Assembly: GCA_016794785.1 (NCBI GenBank)
Contig: JAEUHC010000001.1
Coordinates: forward strand, 124,001 to 188,000
Reading direction: 5' to 3'
Origin: Opitutaceae bacterium
GTDB taxonomy: Bacteria > Verrucomicrobiota > Verrucomicrobiia > Opitutales > Opitutaceae
DNA length: 64,000 bases
Shown: in pieces, positions 1 to 12,286 of the stretch
Position numbering within the stretch: position 1 is the stretch's first letter
Layout: every line of letters begins with the position of its first letter
Translations under genes and position numbers: made by a program
Notes under the pieces: generated by a model
Told to the model about the DNA's origin: nothing
Databases searched by the model: none
The model's input: only the letters and a program-made list of their open reading frames with translations

Positions 1-924
1 AATCCGCTCACGATGTTCGATAACCGCTTCACCGTCCCGAATCCGAACGCCCAGTGGTTCTTCGACAAAAACGTGCGCAGCTTCTCGTGGTCCGCTGCCA
101 GCAATTTCGTCATCAACAACGAAAATTCCTTTTACGTCCGCTACGCCGATGGCGAGAAGGCCCCCGACTACGCCTTCTTCCGCAATTATAACTCCGTCTT
201 CCGCCTCAATAATCTCCGCCCGCGGCCGCAGACCGTCGAGCAGGTTGAGCTCGGCTACCGCTGGAAGAGAAAAGGCGTCACGCTCACCGCCACGCCCTTC
301 TGGAGCCGCCTCGGCAACATCAACGCCAACCCCCAGGCCACCGAGGCCGACGGCATCACGCTCTATTACCCGGACCCGATCTACAACATGGTGACGACCT
401 TCGGCCTGGAGCTCGAGGCCGAGGTCCGGTTCACCGAACGCTTCCGCGTCCGCTCGGTCTTCACCGCCCAGAAAGCTGAGAACACGATTTGGAAAGTCTT
501 CGTCGCCGGCTCCAACGGCCGCGATGACGACAGCTACCTCGATTTCTCCGGCCGCGATGCCGACAACAACCCCGACTTCATCCTCAACACCACGTTCGAC
601 TACCGCCTGCGCAATGGCTTCGTGAACGTCTCGTGGCGTCACATGGGTGAGCGCGCCGGCAACATCTCGAATGTGATCACCCTGCCGCGCTTCAATCAGT
701 TCAACCTGAACGCCGGCTGGACCATCAGCCGCACCCGCTCCCTCGGGCTCAACGTCAACAACCTCTTCGACAGCGAAGGCGTGATGACATGGCGCGGCTG
801 GGGCGTGAACCCCGGCGACCGCCAGAGCTACACGTCGCTCCCCGCCACCGGCCGCGAAACCATGCTCCAATACGTCCCCGTCCAGCCGCGCTCCTACTTC
901 ATCACCTTCACGCAGAAATTCTGA
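1..924 (+). CDS. TonB-dependent receptor, C-terminal part (5' end outside window)
   Basis: The frame is open from base 1, so the gene begins upstream of the window. The visible 307 residues are outer-membrane beta-barrel: alternating hydrophobic/polar strands, many Tyr/Phe/Trp, and a typical last strand ending SYFITFTQKF with a C-terminal Phe, the usual signal for BAM-dependent insertion. Segments such as VEQVELGYRWKRKGVTLTAT and LNVNNLFDSEG match the late barrel strands and the periplasmic turn common in TonB-dependent receptors. The plug domain and signal peptide are not visible, so the substrate cannot be inferred. It is followed by a palindromic repeat and then a decayed gene. Confidence 0.9.
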   Translation, partial: NPLTMFDNRFTVPNPNAQWFFDKNVRSFSWSAASNFVINNENSFYVRYADGEKAPDYAFFRNYNSVFRLNNLRPRPQTVEQVELGYRWKRKGVTLTATPFWSRLGNINANPQATEADGITLYYPDPIYNMVTTFGLELEAEVRFTERFRVRSVFTAQKAENTIWKVFVAGSNGRDDDSYLDFSGRDADNNPDFILNTTFDYRLRNGFVNVSWRHMGERAGNISNVITLPRFNQFNLNAGWTISRTRSLGLNVNNLFDSEGVMTWRGWGVNPGDRQSYTSLPATGRETMLQYVPVQPRSYFITFTQKF

Positions 925-941
925 GGCACCGATCAGGCCCA

Positions 942-996
942 GGTAGGGCGAGGCGTCCCGCCGAGCCGCGGCTCACCGCGGACGGTTCGCCCTACC
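942..996. repeat. REPIN-like palindromic intergenic repeat
   Basis: The element has perfect 10-bp inverted ends, GGTAGGGCGA on the left and TCGCCCTACC on the right. They enclose GC-rich internal stems rich in CCGCGG. It lies in the gap after the TonB receptor stop codon. Several other gaps in this window hold elements of the same general design (paired hairpins with inverted ends), suggesting a non-autonomous repeat population. It could also fold in RNA and act as a terminator-like structure, but there is no T-run. Confidence 0.65.
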
Positions 997-1056
997 TTCC
1001 CGCGCGAGGAATCTAGTTCGCTTCACTCCGCCTCCCTGTCTCTCCAGCCTCCCACC

Positions 1057-2666
1057 ATGCGCCGTCTCTCCCTCGCCCTTTACCTGCTTCTCTCCGTCTC
1101 GGCTGCCGTCGCCTAGGCGCCGAAAAAGAAGAACGCCGCTCCCGGCGCCGAGCCTGCCGCCGCCGGCCAAAAGTCCCGCGCCGAGATGGCTGCCCTCTCG
1201 ACCGCCATAGAACCTTCCGCGATCACGGTCGCGCCCGGCACCAAGGTCGAGCACCTCGCAATCGACTTCACCCATCTCAAGGTCGGCGCGCCGCGGAAGC
1301 CGAGGCTCCTGCCGCCGCTGCAAAAGATGCCAGCAAGAAAAAGGCGGAGGTCGGCCCGCGCATGCAGGCCGATGCCCACGGCCTGCTCCATGCCTTCGAC
1401 GCACTTTACGTCATGGTCAACGAGCAGCGCGGCAAGTCCGGTCTCTCTGGCGGGTGCGCGACATCGATGGCGACGACCAGTATTACAAGATCGAGTTTCT
1501 CCGCGCCATGAACGGCTCCGGAGAGCACGGCACGCACGCCCTCGTCCTCTCGCCGACGGCCAGTCGATCTACTTCGCCAACGGCAACCACACCGATCTCC
1601 CCAAGGCGATGGAGCGGGCCCGCATTGTCGCCTGGGGCGAGGACCGCCTCCTCCCGCGTATGTGGGATGCCCGCGGCCATGCCCGCAACAAATACGCCCC
1701 CGGCGGCTACATCGCCCGCACCGATCGCGACGGCAAATCGATCGAACTCTTCTCGATCGGTTTCCGCAACCAATACGACATGGCCTTCGACCAGAACGGC
1801 GAGCTCTTCACCTACGACTCCGACATGGAGCGGGACCAAGACTCGCCCTGGCATGTCCCCACGCGCATCGACCACGCCGGCGACGGCGGCGACCATGGCT
1901 GGCGCTCCGGCGCCGGCCGCTGGCCCGCCTATTACGCCGATTCCCTGCCCAAGGTCGTCAACATCGGCCCCGGCCACCCGTGGGCGTCACCTTCGGCACC
2001 GGCGCCAAATTCCCCGCCAAGTTCCAGCACGCGCTCTTCGCCGCCGATTGGACCTTCGGCACGCTCTACGCGATTCAGCTCCCGCCCGACGGCGCGAGCT
2101 TCCGCGGCGAGCGCACCGAGTTCGTCTCCGGCAAGTCCATACCGTTCACCGATGTGGTGATCAACCCCAAGGATGGCGCGATGTATTTCACGGTCGGCGG
2201 CCGCCGCACGCAGGCCGCGCTCTGCCGTGTGACCTACACCGGCCGCGAGAGCACCGCGCCCGCGAAAATCGCTCCGCCCACCGAAGCCGCGCAGCTCCGC
2301 CCCTCACTCGAAGTCCTCCACGCCGAGGGCACGCCCGTCACCGCCATCGACACCGCGTGGCCGCGCCTCGCGAGCCCCGATCGTTTCGTGCGCTTCGCCG
2401 CGCGCGTCGCGATTGAGCGCCAGCCCGCCGAGAAATGGGCCGACCGCGCGCTCGCAGAATTGCAGCCGCAGGCCGCCATCGAGGCGCTCAACCAAGAAGA
2501 GCTGCAGGACCTCCTCGCCTGCCTCCTCAGCGGCGGAAATCCGGCGGACGCGATGTTCCGCCGCCAGCCGCGAGATTCTCGACCCCCAGCCGTGCGGTGT
2601 CGCGCGGCGGCGAGCGATATTTCACCCCCTGCGATCCCGGAAGGTTTCGCAAGGGGCGGGGCTTGA
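1057..2666 (+). pseudogene. Decayed PVC-type heme-binding / sugar-dehydrogenase-like beta-propeller protein
   Basis: An ATG at 1057 opens a good signal peptide (MRRLSLALYLLLSVSAAVA) that runs straight into TAG at 1114. Recognisable protein continues in shifting frames. Changes occur near 1295, near 1445 (inside a CTCTCT run), near 1553 (one C lost in the SPDGQ codons) and near 1978 (one G lost in HPVGV). Stitched together it reads GLLHAFDALYV, DIDGDDQYYK, GGYIARTDRDGKS, FRNQYDMAFDQNGELFTYD and NPKDGAMYFTVGGRR. This matches the large verrucomicrobial/planctomycete family of secreted beta-propellers that normally carry HEAT repeats and a C-terminal c-type heme. Roughly the first 100 residues of the propeller and the whole heme-bearing C-terminus are missing. 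Four frame changes, a stop and both deletions make it a true pseudogene and not a sequencing error. Confidence 0.85.
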
Positions 2667-2759
2667 TTTTATTTTTGCATCCGCATTTCGCAACGACCCG
2701 TAGAGGCCTCGAATCGCGGGGAAATGCCCGCGACCAAATCAACCGCAGCCTCCAAAACC

Positions 2760-3665
2760 ATGAAAACAAAACTACTATCGATTGCCGCCCTCTGCTCCTT
2801 GTTTCCGGGTCTTGCCTCGGCCCAGAGCAGCAGCTTCATCAACACTTCGACCCGCGGCTTCGCCGGTTCCGGTGCAGGTGCGATGATCTCCGGATTCGTC
2901 GTCAACGCCCCCGCCGGCCAGCTCCGCTGGGTGCTCGTGCGCGGCGTCGGGCCGGGCCTCGCCACCTTTGGGGTGGCCACCCCCCTGGCCGATCCCGCGA
3001 TCCGCATCGTGGCAGGCAATGGCACGGTCATCGCGACCAACGACAATGTCGCGACCGCGCCGAACCTGACGTTGCTCAACACCGTCACCACTGCGGTAGG
3101 GGCGTTTCCGTTGAACAACTCCGCGGAATCAGCCGTGCTCCTCGGCGTGCCCGCCGGAGCCTACACGGTGCAGCTCACCGGCGGCACGGCCGCGAACGAG
3201 ATGCGGCCGGCACTCCTCGAAGTCTACGAAGCAGGCCCAGTCGCCGCCGACCAGCAGAGCCAGACCATCAGCGGCCTCGCCGCCGCGACCCCGGCCTTGT
3301 CCACGCTCGCCACGGCGCTCCGCCTGACCGGGCTCGATGCCACCCTGGCCGCCGGTGGTCCGTTCACGGTGTTTGCCCCCACGGACGCCGCGTTTGCCGC
3401 CCTCCCGACCGCCACCCTGAACAATCTGATCGCGAATCCCGCGCAGCTCGCGCAGGTGCTGCTCTTCCACGTCGCAAGCGGACAAGTGCTGTCGAGCCAA
3501 CTGACCAATGGGCAGCAGGTGACGACGCTGCGAACCGGCGCGCGCCCGCTCGCCATCACGATCACGGGCGGCGGTGTGCGCGCTGACAACGCCAACGTCG
3601 CGATCGCCGACGTGCGGGCCGTGAACGGGGTCGTTCACGTCATCGATCAGGTCTTGCTCCCGTAA
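2760..3665 (+). CDS. Secreted fasciclin (FAS1) domain protein
   Basis: The product is a 301-residue exported protein, probably cell-surface or adhesive. I chose the ATG at 2760 because it begins a clean signal peptide (MKTKLLSIAALCSLFPGLASA, cleaved after ASA). An upstream in-frame ATG at 2724 would add 12 charged residues. Residues about 25-155 form a domain (STRGFAGSGAGAMISGFVV ... GAYTVQLTGG) that I know as a recurring extracellular module in Opitutaceae. Residues about 165-301 are a FAS1 domain, with the H1 motif FTVFAPTDAAFAAL and the H2-like end VNGVVHVIDQVLLP. A rho-independent terminator follows 22 bases after the stop. The FAS1 call is firm; the ligand is unknown. Confidence 0.9.
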   Translation: MKTKLLSIAALCSLFPGLASAQSSSFINTSTRGFAGSGAGAMISGFVVNAPAGQLRWVLVRGVGPGLATFGVATPLADPAIRIVAGNGTVIATNDNVATAPNLTLLNTVTTAVGAFPLNNSAESAVLLGVPAGAYTVQLTGGTAANEMRPALLEVYEAGPVAADQQSQTISGLAAATPALSTLATALRLTGLDATLAAGGPFTVFAPTDAAFAALPTATLNNLIANPAQLAQVLLFHVASGQVLSSQLTNGQQVTTLRTGARPLAITITGGGVRADNANVAIADVRAVNGVVHVIDQVLLP

Positions 3666-3687
3666 GCCTTCGCACTGTCCCGAAACA

Positions 3688-3720
3688 AAGCCTGCCGCCT
3701 CCTCCGCGGCGGGCTTTTTT
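3688..3720 (+). terminator. Rho-independent terminator after the fasciclin gene
   Basis: The stem AAGCCTGCCGC pairs with GCGGCGGGCTT through 11 pairs, one of them G-U, around a CTCCTCC loop. A run of six T follows. It lies 22 bases after the fasciclin stop and just before the convergent TPR lipoprotein gene. Confidence 0.9.
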
Positions 3721-3755
3721 GTTCGCAAGCGCGCACCCGCGATGCGCGCGCAGCC

Positions 3756-5930
3756 TCAACGCGATTTTTCCATCTCCGCGAGCACCTGCTTCGCGTCGGC
3801 CTTGCCGGCGAAGTCGCCCGGAGCCGCCGCCGCGAGCCGCAAGGCCGCGAGCGCGGGTTCGGTTTTGCCCAGCGCGCGATTCACCAGGCCGAGATGATAC
3901 TGCACCTCGGGATTGCCGGCCATGCCCTTCGCCGCTTCCTCGATCAGGGGCAGGGCCTCGGAGTATTCCTTCCTTCGATAATGAATCCAGCCGAGGGTGT
4001 CGGCGATAGCGGGTTCGCCCGGGGCGGCGGCGCGGGCCTTGCGCGCCAGTTCGAGCGCGCGGTCAGTCTGCCGGAGCTGCTCGGCGTAGAGGTTGGCGAG
4101 GTTGTTCAACACGATCGTGGAGTTCGGGGTCAGGGCGAGGTGCTTCTCGTAGAGGTCGCGCCCGCGCTCGGGCTCGCCGATGAGCACGAACGACTGCGCC
4201 GCCACCCGCAGCGCCCCCAAATCGTCGGCGGGCATCCGCGCCAGAAAGGCATCCACCATGGCGGCGATGCCGGGGGCGTCCTTGCGGGCGGCGAAGGATT
4301 CCGCAATCACGCCATAGGCGACCGCTTGCGTGCGATCGAGCCGCGCCGCCTCGGTGGCTGCTTCCTCCGCCGCCGCCCAGCGTTTTTCGGTCGCATGGAC
4401 GCGTGCGGCCAGGAGCGGGCCGGCGGCCTGCTTGGGCGCCGCGTTCGTGAGCGCCTGCGCGCGCCGCAGCGCGTCGGCCGGCCGCTTCTCCTGCAGGTCC
4501 AGATTGCCGAGATCGACGTTGGCGGGGATGAAGTCCGGCGCCAATTCGACCGCCTGCTCCAGACTGCGCCGCACCTCGGGCAATTTCGACTGATGCCAGT
4601 AGGCGAGCCCCAGCATGTAATGGAGCAACGCGCTTTTCGGGTTGGCGGCGAGGTTCTGCTGAAACGCTGCGATGAGCGCGTCGAGCTTGCCGAGCGCCTT
4701 CGACGACTCGATCAGGAGCAAGTAGGGCTGGATCAGGTCCGGGCGGCGCGAGAGGACTCCGGCCATCGCCGCGACCACGCGGTCGTGCTGGCCGGACTTG
4801 AGGTGGAGCTGCGCGACCAGCATCACAATCTCGAGGTTGTCGGGAAAATACGCCAGGGCCTGCTCGAGCGCCGTGGTGGCGCCGGCGGTGTCGTTGGCCT
4901 GAAGGAGCGCCATCCCGAGGTGGGGCTTCTCCATGCCCAGCCCTTGGAAGACCTCGCCGATTCGGCGATACTCCGCGATCGCCTTGGGCAAGTCGCCCTG
5001 CGCCTGCCAGACGCGCGCGCGCAGGACCTGCGCCTCGTAGTCGGAGCCGTCCAGCGCGAGCGCCTTGCCGAGAAAGCCCAGCGCGTCGTCGTGGCGTTTC
5101 TCGGCCAGCGCAACCTGGGCGAGGGCGCGCCACGCATGCTGCGCGTCGGGCGCCTGCTTGGTAATCTCCGTGATGGCCGTGATCGCCGCGGGAACCGAGC
5201 CGGTTTGCGCGAGGTAGGCCGGATAGGCCAGCCGGAGCGGCGACCGCAAGGGGGCGAGCTCCGCCGAGGTCTTGAGGCTGGCAGCGGCGGCCGTCGGATT
5301 GTTCATCGCCGCCTGCAGCAGCCCCAACGCGGCATGGGCGGGCGCCGACTTGGGATCGAGCACCACCGCGCGATCGAGGGCCGCCTTGGCCTTGGCGCGA
5401 TCACCGCGGAGATTCTCCAGCGCGGCGTTGGCAATATGATACCAGGGGGTGTTCTTGTCGGGAAAATTGCGGAGCATCTCCTCCGTGGCCTTGAATTCAT
5501 CCGGCCCGCGCATGGTCTCGACGAGCACGGCCAGCGCCTCGGGCGCGACGGCAGTGCGTTCCAGAATCGCGAGCACTTCGCGACGGGCCTCGTGCCGCAC
5601 GCCCAAGCTGGACAGCAGCCGGGCGCGCTTGATGCGCGCCTCATAGTTGCCCGGGGCCACTCCGACCAGCTTGGTGAGGTAGCTCATCGCGCGCATCGTG
5701 GCGCCGCGCTCGTGCCAGATGGTCGCGAGGGCTTCGTTGGCAGTCACGTCGTCGGGGAACTTCTGCAGCACGTTTTGGTATTCGATGCGGGCCCGCTCGA
5801 CATCGCCGGACTTCCGGAATTCGGAGGCGCGCTCAAGCTGCCGGAGTCTCTTGCTCTCGGCGGAGCAGCCCGCGAGCAGGCAGGCCAGGGCAAGGGCGAC
5901 GAGGACCGGGATACGAGAGGACATTTTCAT
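3756..5930 (-). CDS. TPR-repeat lipoprotein (PrsT-like architecture)
   Basis: This is a 724-residue envelope lipoprotein. The start at 5930 gives a short signal with a lipobox, LALACLLAGC, with the lipidated Cys at about residue 22. Upstream in-frame sequence has no signal and is rejected. The rest is a near-continuous solenoid of tetratricopeptide repeats, such as GDVERARIEYQNVLQKFPDD, APAHAALGLLQAAMNNP and ALRRAQALTNAAPKQ, ending with a C-terminal helix EMEKSR. The lipobox plus roughly 18 TPRs resembles the PrsT lipoproteins of exosortase/PEP-CTERM polysaccharide systems, but no exosortase gene is visible here. The safe call is therefore a scaffold lipoprotein for envelope complexes. It is transcribed away from the BtuB-like gene in the same direction, 92 bases downstream of its stop. 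Confidence 0.85.
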   Translation of the reverse strand: MKMSSRIPVLVALALACLLAGCSAESKRLRQLERASEFRKSGDVERARIEYQNVLQKFPDDVTANEALATIWHERGATMRAMSYLTKLVGVAPGNYEARIKRARLLSSLGVRHEARREVLAILERTAVAPEALAVLVETMRGPDEFKATEEMLRNFPDKNTPWYHIANAALENLRGDRAKAKAALDRAVVLDPKSAPAHAALGLLQAAMNNPTAAAASLKTSAELAPLRSPLRLAYPAYLAQTGSVPAAITAITEITKQAPDAQHAWRALAQVALAEKRHDDALGFLGKALALDGSDYEAQVLRARVWQAQGDLPKAIAEYRRIGEVFQGLGMEKPHLGMALLQANDTAGATTALEQALAYFPDNLEIVMLVAQLHLKSGQHDRVVAAMAGVLSRRPDLIQPYLLLIESSKALGKLDALIAAFQQNLAANPKSALLHYMLGLAYWHQSKLPEVRRSLEQAVELAPDFIPANVDLGNLDLQEKRPADALRRAQALTNAAPKQAAGPLLAARVHATEKRWAAAEEAATEAARLDRTQAVAYGVIAESFAARKDAPGIAAMVDAFLARMPADDLGALRVAAQSFVLIGEPERGRDLYEKHLALTPNSTIVLNNLANLYAEQLRQTDRALELARKARAAAPGEPAIADTLGWIHYRRKEYSEALPLIEEAAKGMAGNPEVQYHLGLVNRALGKTEPALAALRLAAAAPGDFAGKADAKQVLAEMEKSR

Positions 5931-6022
5931 GAAGGGAAATCGAACGGCCGCCTGACGCGACGAGCACGTTGAGGATTCGTCCGGTCTAGCCGCCGGCCGG
6001 ACGAATAACAATCCGCGATTGG

Positions 6023-7900
6023 TCAGAACTTCCACTCCACCCCGGCGAACGCACCTATGCCCAGGGCGGGGTAGCCGTTCACTTCCTCGTAGCGTTCGCC
6101 GAGCAGGTTTTCGCAGCGCGCCTTCAACGCGAGGCGCGGCGTCGCCTGCCATGATCCGTAGAGACGCGCGACCGTGTAGTCCTCGGCGTCGATTTGGCGG
6201 AAGGTGCGCGCATCGACATCGCGCCGGTGCGCGGCGAAAGCCAAGCCACCGCCAAGCGTGACTCCGCGGGCGGGCTCGGTCCACGCATCGACGCTCCCGC
6301 CTTGGCGCGGACGGCGCAGGAGGCGCGCACCGGTCGTGAGGTTGTCGGCCTCGAGATAGGTGTAGTTGACGCGGAAGCCGCCGAGGCCCGGCTGCGCAAA
6401 CTGCGCCGCAATCTCGACGCCACGCGTGCGGGCGCGCTGGATGTTTTCCACGCTGCGGAAATTCGGCGTGCTCGCGATCAGGTCGGTAAAGCGCGTCTCA
6501 AACCACGTGGCGCTAACCGTGCCGCGGCGCTGAGCGAAATAAAAGTCCGCGCCCGCATCCGTGCCGCGCGCGCGCTCGGCCCGGAGTGCGGGATTGCCCG
6601 TGTAGAACGCGCTGCGCCCGTAGAGATCGAGGAAGCTCGGCGAGCGGAAGGCGGTGCCGTGGCTCGCGCGGAGCTTGAATGTTTTAGGAATCGGGAGCCA
6701 CGCGGCCGTCGCTCGTCCGGTCGTGGCGCGGCCGAAGGTGTCGAAATCATCGCTGCGCAGGCCGCCGGTGACGAAAACGTTCTCCGCCGGCGACCACTCG
6801 TCCTGCGCGAAGACGGCCAGCAGACCCTGCTTCTTGTTGATGTCGCCGAAGCCGGTGTTGCGCGTGTGGTTCGCCTCCGTGGTGAAGCCGGCGGTCGTGC
6901 GATGACGCTCCCATCCGTTGTAGCTCGTCTGCGCGTCGAGCACTCCACGGCGATTCTTCACGACGGTGAACACCGTCGCGCGGCCCGCGCGCGGGCTCTC
7001 CGCCGTGAAACGCCTGTCCTGCCCGCCAAGGACGGCGCGCGCGGTCCAGACGGGTGAGAGCTTCACGTCGGCGAACGCCGTCGCGAGCAGGTTGCTCTCG
7101 CGCTCCTCGTTGTCGGGATCGTTGGTGTAGCGATCACCGGGCGAGCCATACACGCCGTGAAACCAGCGCGCCGTGCCGCCCACGCTCACACGCGCGTTGA
7201 GCGTGCGGTCGAGGCGGAGGACGGTGTTGGCGGAGTCGAAGGCGTTGTTAGCGCGCTCATTGTCGGTGTGGCCGCCCTGCGCGGAAAAACTCCACGCGTT
7301 GGCGCCGCGCTCACCCTGCGCCGCGATCGATCCCTGCACGGTGCCGAAGCTGCCCGCCTCGAACCCCACGCGCCCGCTGGGCGCGCCGGCGCCGCGCTGG
7401 GCGCGCAGCGCAATCACGCCGCCCGCCGCCTCGCCGCCATAAAGCGTGCTCTGCGGGCCGTGCGACACCTCGAGGCTGTCGCACGCGCCCACGCACGCGC
7501 CACCGAGGAAGACCGCGTAGTCCGTGTTGGGATCATTGAGGCGCAGGCCGTCGACCAGGAAGAGGGTCTGGTTGGAATTCGACCCGCGCAGAAAAAGCGA
7601 GGTCACCGCGCCCGGTGCGCCCGTCGCAAAGGCCGGCGCGCCCGTCGCGCCGCCGAGCGCACCCGCGAGCGTTCGCACTTGGCGTCGGGCGAGTTCCTCG
7701 GCGGAGAAGGTCTCGAAGGCCGTGCCGAGGGTCTGCACCTCGGCCGGGGTGCGGGTGGCCGTTGTGACGACCGGCGTGAGCTGGGCCGGCGGCGTCTGCG
7801 CGGGCGAACTGGTGGCGGCCGCGACGAGCGTCGCGAAGCCGGCGGCACAAAGCAAAGCCTGGCGCACACGGCGCCCGGCGGGGGAACGATTCGTTTTCAT
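6023..7900 (-). CDS. btuB: BtuB-like TonB-dependent cobalamin/corrinoid receptor
   Basis: This is a 625-residue outer-membrane receptor, close to the size of BtuB. The ATG at 7900 starts a signal peptide ending near ATSSPAQ. A TonB-box region (LTPVVTTATRTPAEV) follows, then a plug domain with LFLRGSNSNQTLFLVDGLRL and HGPQSTLYGGEAAGGVI, then the barrel ending GVEWKF. The VVTTATRTP signature, the short size and the VDGxRLNDP plug motif are typical of the BtuB subfamily. The cobalamin riboswitch directly upstream on the same strand supports corrinoid transport, with repression expected when B12 is plentiful. It diverges from the B12-dependent methionine synthase genes, its likely beneficiary. 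ABC transporter genes for the inner-membrane step are not in the window. Confidence 0.9.
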   Translation of the reverse strand: MKTNRSPAGRRVRQALLCAAGFATLVAAATSSPAQTPPAQLTPVVTTATRTPAEVQTLGTAFETFSAEELARRQVRTLAGALGGATGAPAFATGAPGAVTSLFLRGSNSNQTLFLVDGLRLNDPNTDYAVFLGGACVGACDSLEVSHGPQSTLYGGEAAGGVIALRAQRGAGAPSGRVGFEAGSFGTVQGSIAAQGERGANAWSFSAQGGHTDNERANNAFDSANTVLRLDRTLNARVSVGGTARWFHGVYGSPGDRYTNDPDNEERESNLLATAFADVKLSPVWTARAVLGGQDRRFTAESPRAGRATVFTVVKNRRGVLDAQTSYNGWERHRTTAGFTTEANHTRNTGFGDINKKQGLLAVFAQDEWSPAENVFVTGGLRSDDFDTFGRATTGRATAAWLPIPKTFKLRASHGTAFRSPSFLDLYGRSAFYTGNPALRAERARGTDAGADFYFAQRRGTVSATWFETRFTDLIASTPNFRSVENIQRARTRGVEIAAQFAQPGLGGFRVNYTYLEADNLTTGARLLRRPRQGGSVDAWTEPARGVTLGGGLAFAAHRRDVDARTFRQIDAEDYTVARLYGSWQATPRLALKARCENLLGERYEEVNGYPALGIGAFAGVEWKF

Positions 7901-8035
7901 GGAGTCCTGCGGATCAGCGGGCGCAAAGAGCAGGACCGGGCGCCGCGGACGGCGGCACGGACACACTCCCACGCTTCATTTTTGCGATGAAGTTTTCGCG
8001 GGCGGCGCGCGCAATCGCGCCTCACGCGTGAGTGA

Positions 8036-8245
8036 TCCCGGGCAGGTGTTCGGACTCCGCATGTGTGCCGCGAGCGGACTCGCGGCGCCTCGCCCCCGCC
8101 TTCACCCGCGACCGGAGTCGTGGATTGGCTCTGCTCCCGCTCGCGCAGGATGGGGGTCTGTGATGCGTTACCGCAGCGCAACTGTGGCCGGCTTCCACGG
8201 CCTTCCCTGTTTCCGGAATCGAAAAAGAACGACTGGCTCTGGCAG
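8036..8245 (-). promoter_or_regulatory. Cobalamin (B12) riboswitch controlling the BtuB-like receptor
   Basis: Read on the minus strand, the RNA contains the conserved core AAACAGGGAAGGCCGTGG (8195-8212), then AGCCGGCCAC and GCTGCGGTAACG. About 120 bases later comes the B12 box GAGTCCGAACACCTGCC at 8057-8041. The order and spacing match the AdoCbl riboswitch family, including the GGGAA...CCGTGG core and a 3' box complementary to the 5' paired region. It ends about 140 bases before the receptor start at 7900. The outer boundaries are approximate. Confidence 0.88.
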
Positions 8246-8287
8246 GCCACCGACCCGCACCTCCCTTGGCAAACACCATCTCAGTCA

Positions 8288-8313
8288 TACGCATCAACAA
8301 ATATGGATGCGTA
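8288..8313. promoter_or_regulatory. Inverted repeat in the metH leader, possible operator
   Basis: Perfect 8-bp arms TACGCATC and GATGCGTA are separated by 10 AT-rich bases, 46 bases before the metH start at 8359. The arms and the AT-rich centre stand out from the GC-rich surroundings. It could be a regulator site for the methionine cycle (SahR-type and MetR-type sites are palindromes of this kind) or an RNA hairpin. I cannot assign the regulator from sequence. Confidence 0.45.
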
Positions 8314-8358
8314 GATATGTCGCTTGCCAACCCCCTTCGTCCCCCTAGCTTCACCACC

Positions 8359-9438
8359 ATGAATCCCGCCCAACCGCGCTCGGCCGACGCCCAGGATGCG
8401 TTCCGCCGCCTCTTCGCCTCGAAGATTGTCGTGCTCGACGGCGCGATGGGCTCGATGATCCAGACCTTCAAGCTGAGCGAGGCCGACTTTCGCGGCGAAC
8501 TCTTCAAGACCCATCCCCACGATCTCCAAGGCAACAACGACCTCCTCTCGATCACGCGGCCCGATGTGATCGAGAAGATCCATGCCGATTACTTCGCCGC
8601 CGGCTCGGATCTCGTGGAGACCAACACGTTTTCCAGCACCTCCATCGGCATGGCCGACTACCAGTGCGAGCCGTTCGTCCGCGACATCAACCTCGCCGCG
8701 GTGGCCTGCGCGCGCCGCGCCGCGGATTCCGCCACAAAGCAATTCAATCGCCCGTGCTTCGTCGCCGGCGCCATCGGCCCTCTCAACCGCACGCTCTCGA
8801 TGTCGCCCGACGTCAACCGCCCCGACTACCGCGCCGTCACGTGGGACCAAGTCGTCGGCGCCTATACTGAACAGATCGAGGCGCTGCTTGATGGCGGCGT
8901 CGATGCGCTGCTGGTCGAGACCATCTTCGACACGCTCAATTCCAAAGCCGCTCTCTTCGCCATCGAGCAAGTCTTCGATCAGCGCGGCAACGCCGCGCGC
9001 GTGCCCGTGATGATCAGCGTCACGATCACCGATGCCTCGGGTCGCACGCTCTCGGGGCAGACGATCGGGGCGTTCTACGCGAGCATCGCGCACGCGAAGC
9101 CGTTTTCCGTCGGTATCAATTGCGCGCTCGGTGGCGCCGCGATGCGGCCCTACGTCGAGGAGCTGTCACGTATCGCCGCCTGCTACACGACGTGCTACCC
9201 GAATGCTGGCCTCCCGAATGCCTTCGGCGGCTACGACGAATCGCCCGCCGACATGGCCAAGGTCCTCGGCGAATTCGCCGCCAACGGCTGGCTCAACATG
9301 GTCGGCGGCTGCTGTGGCTCCACGCCGCCGCACATCGCCGCCATCGCGCAGGCCGTGAAGGGCCGCGCCCCGCGCATGGTCCCGCAAGCCGCCCGCGCCC
9401 TCCGCCTCAGCGGCCTCGAACCCCTCGCCGTCGCCTGA
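8359..9438 (+). CDS. metH: Methionine synthase, homocysteine-binding module (split MetH, part 1)
   Basis: The product is a 359-residue homocysteine S-methyltransferase domain that activates homocysteine on zinc for methyl transfer from methylcobalamin. The N-terminal motif [20 protein letters not shown] and the block [19 protein letters not shown] ([15 protein letters not shown]) are characteristic. The zinc cysteines are visible in VGINCALGG and [17 protein letters not shown]. The ATG at 8359 begins just before the conserved domain; an in-frame ATG at 8317 is possible but adds an atypical leader. The gene ends where the first module of a full-length MetH ends. The remaining modules are encoded separately, 49 bases downstream. 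It lies next to a B12 uptake gene, which fits its cofactor need. Confidence 0.92.
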   Translation: MNPAQPRSADAQDAFRRLFASKIVVLDGAMGSMIQTFKLSEADFRGELFKTHPHDLQGNNDLLSITRPDVIEKIHADYFAAGSDLVETNTFSSTSIGMADYQCEPFVRDINLAAVACARRAADSATKQFNRPCFVAGAIGPLNRTLSMSPDVNRPDYRAVTWDQVVGAYTEQIEALLDGGVDALLVETIFDTLNSKAALFAIEQVFDQRGNAARVPVMISVTITDASGRTLSGQTIGAFYASIAHAKPFSVGINCALGGAAMRPYVEELSRIAACYTTCYPNAGLPNAFGGYDESPADMAKVLGEFAANGWLNMVGGCCGSTPPHIAAIAQAVKGRAPRMVPQAARALRLSGLEPLAVA

Positions 9439-9487
9439 GGTATCGCACCTTCGCGAGCCTTCGCTTCACTTCGCGTCTTCGCGCTTC

Positions 9488-12286
<2,799 letters not shown>

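Noticed and set aside
5931..6284. 118-codon upstream extension of the TPR lipoprotein
   Set aside because: It would run into the BtuB-like gene's 3' end on the same strand and would bury the lipobox; the ATG at 5930 gives a proper lipoprotein signal.
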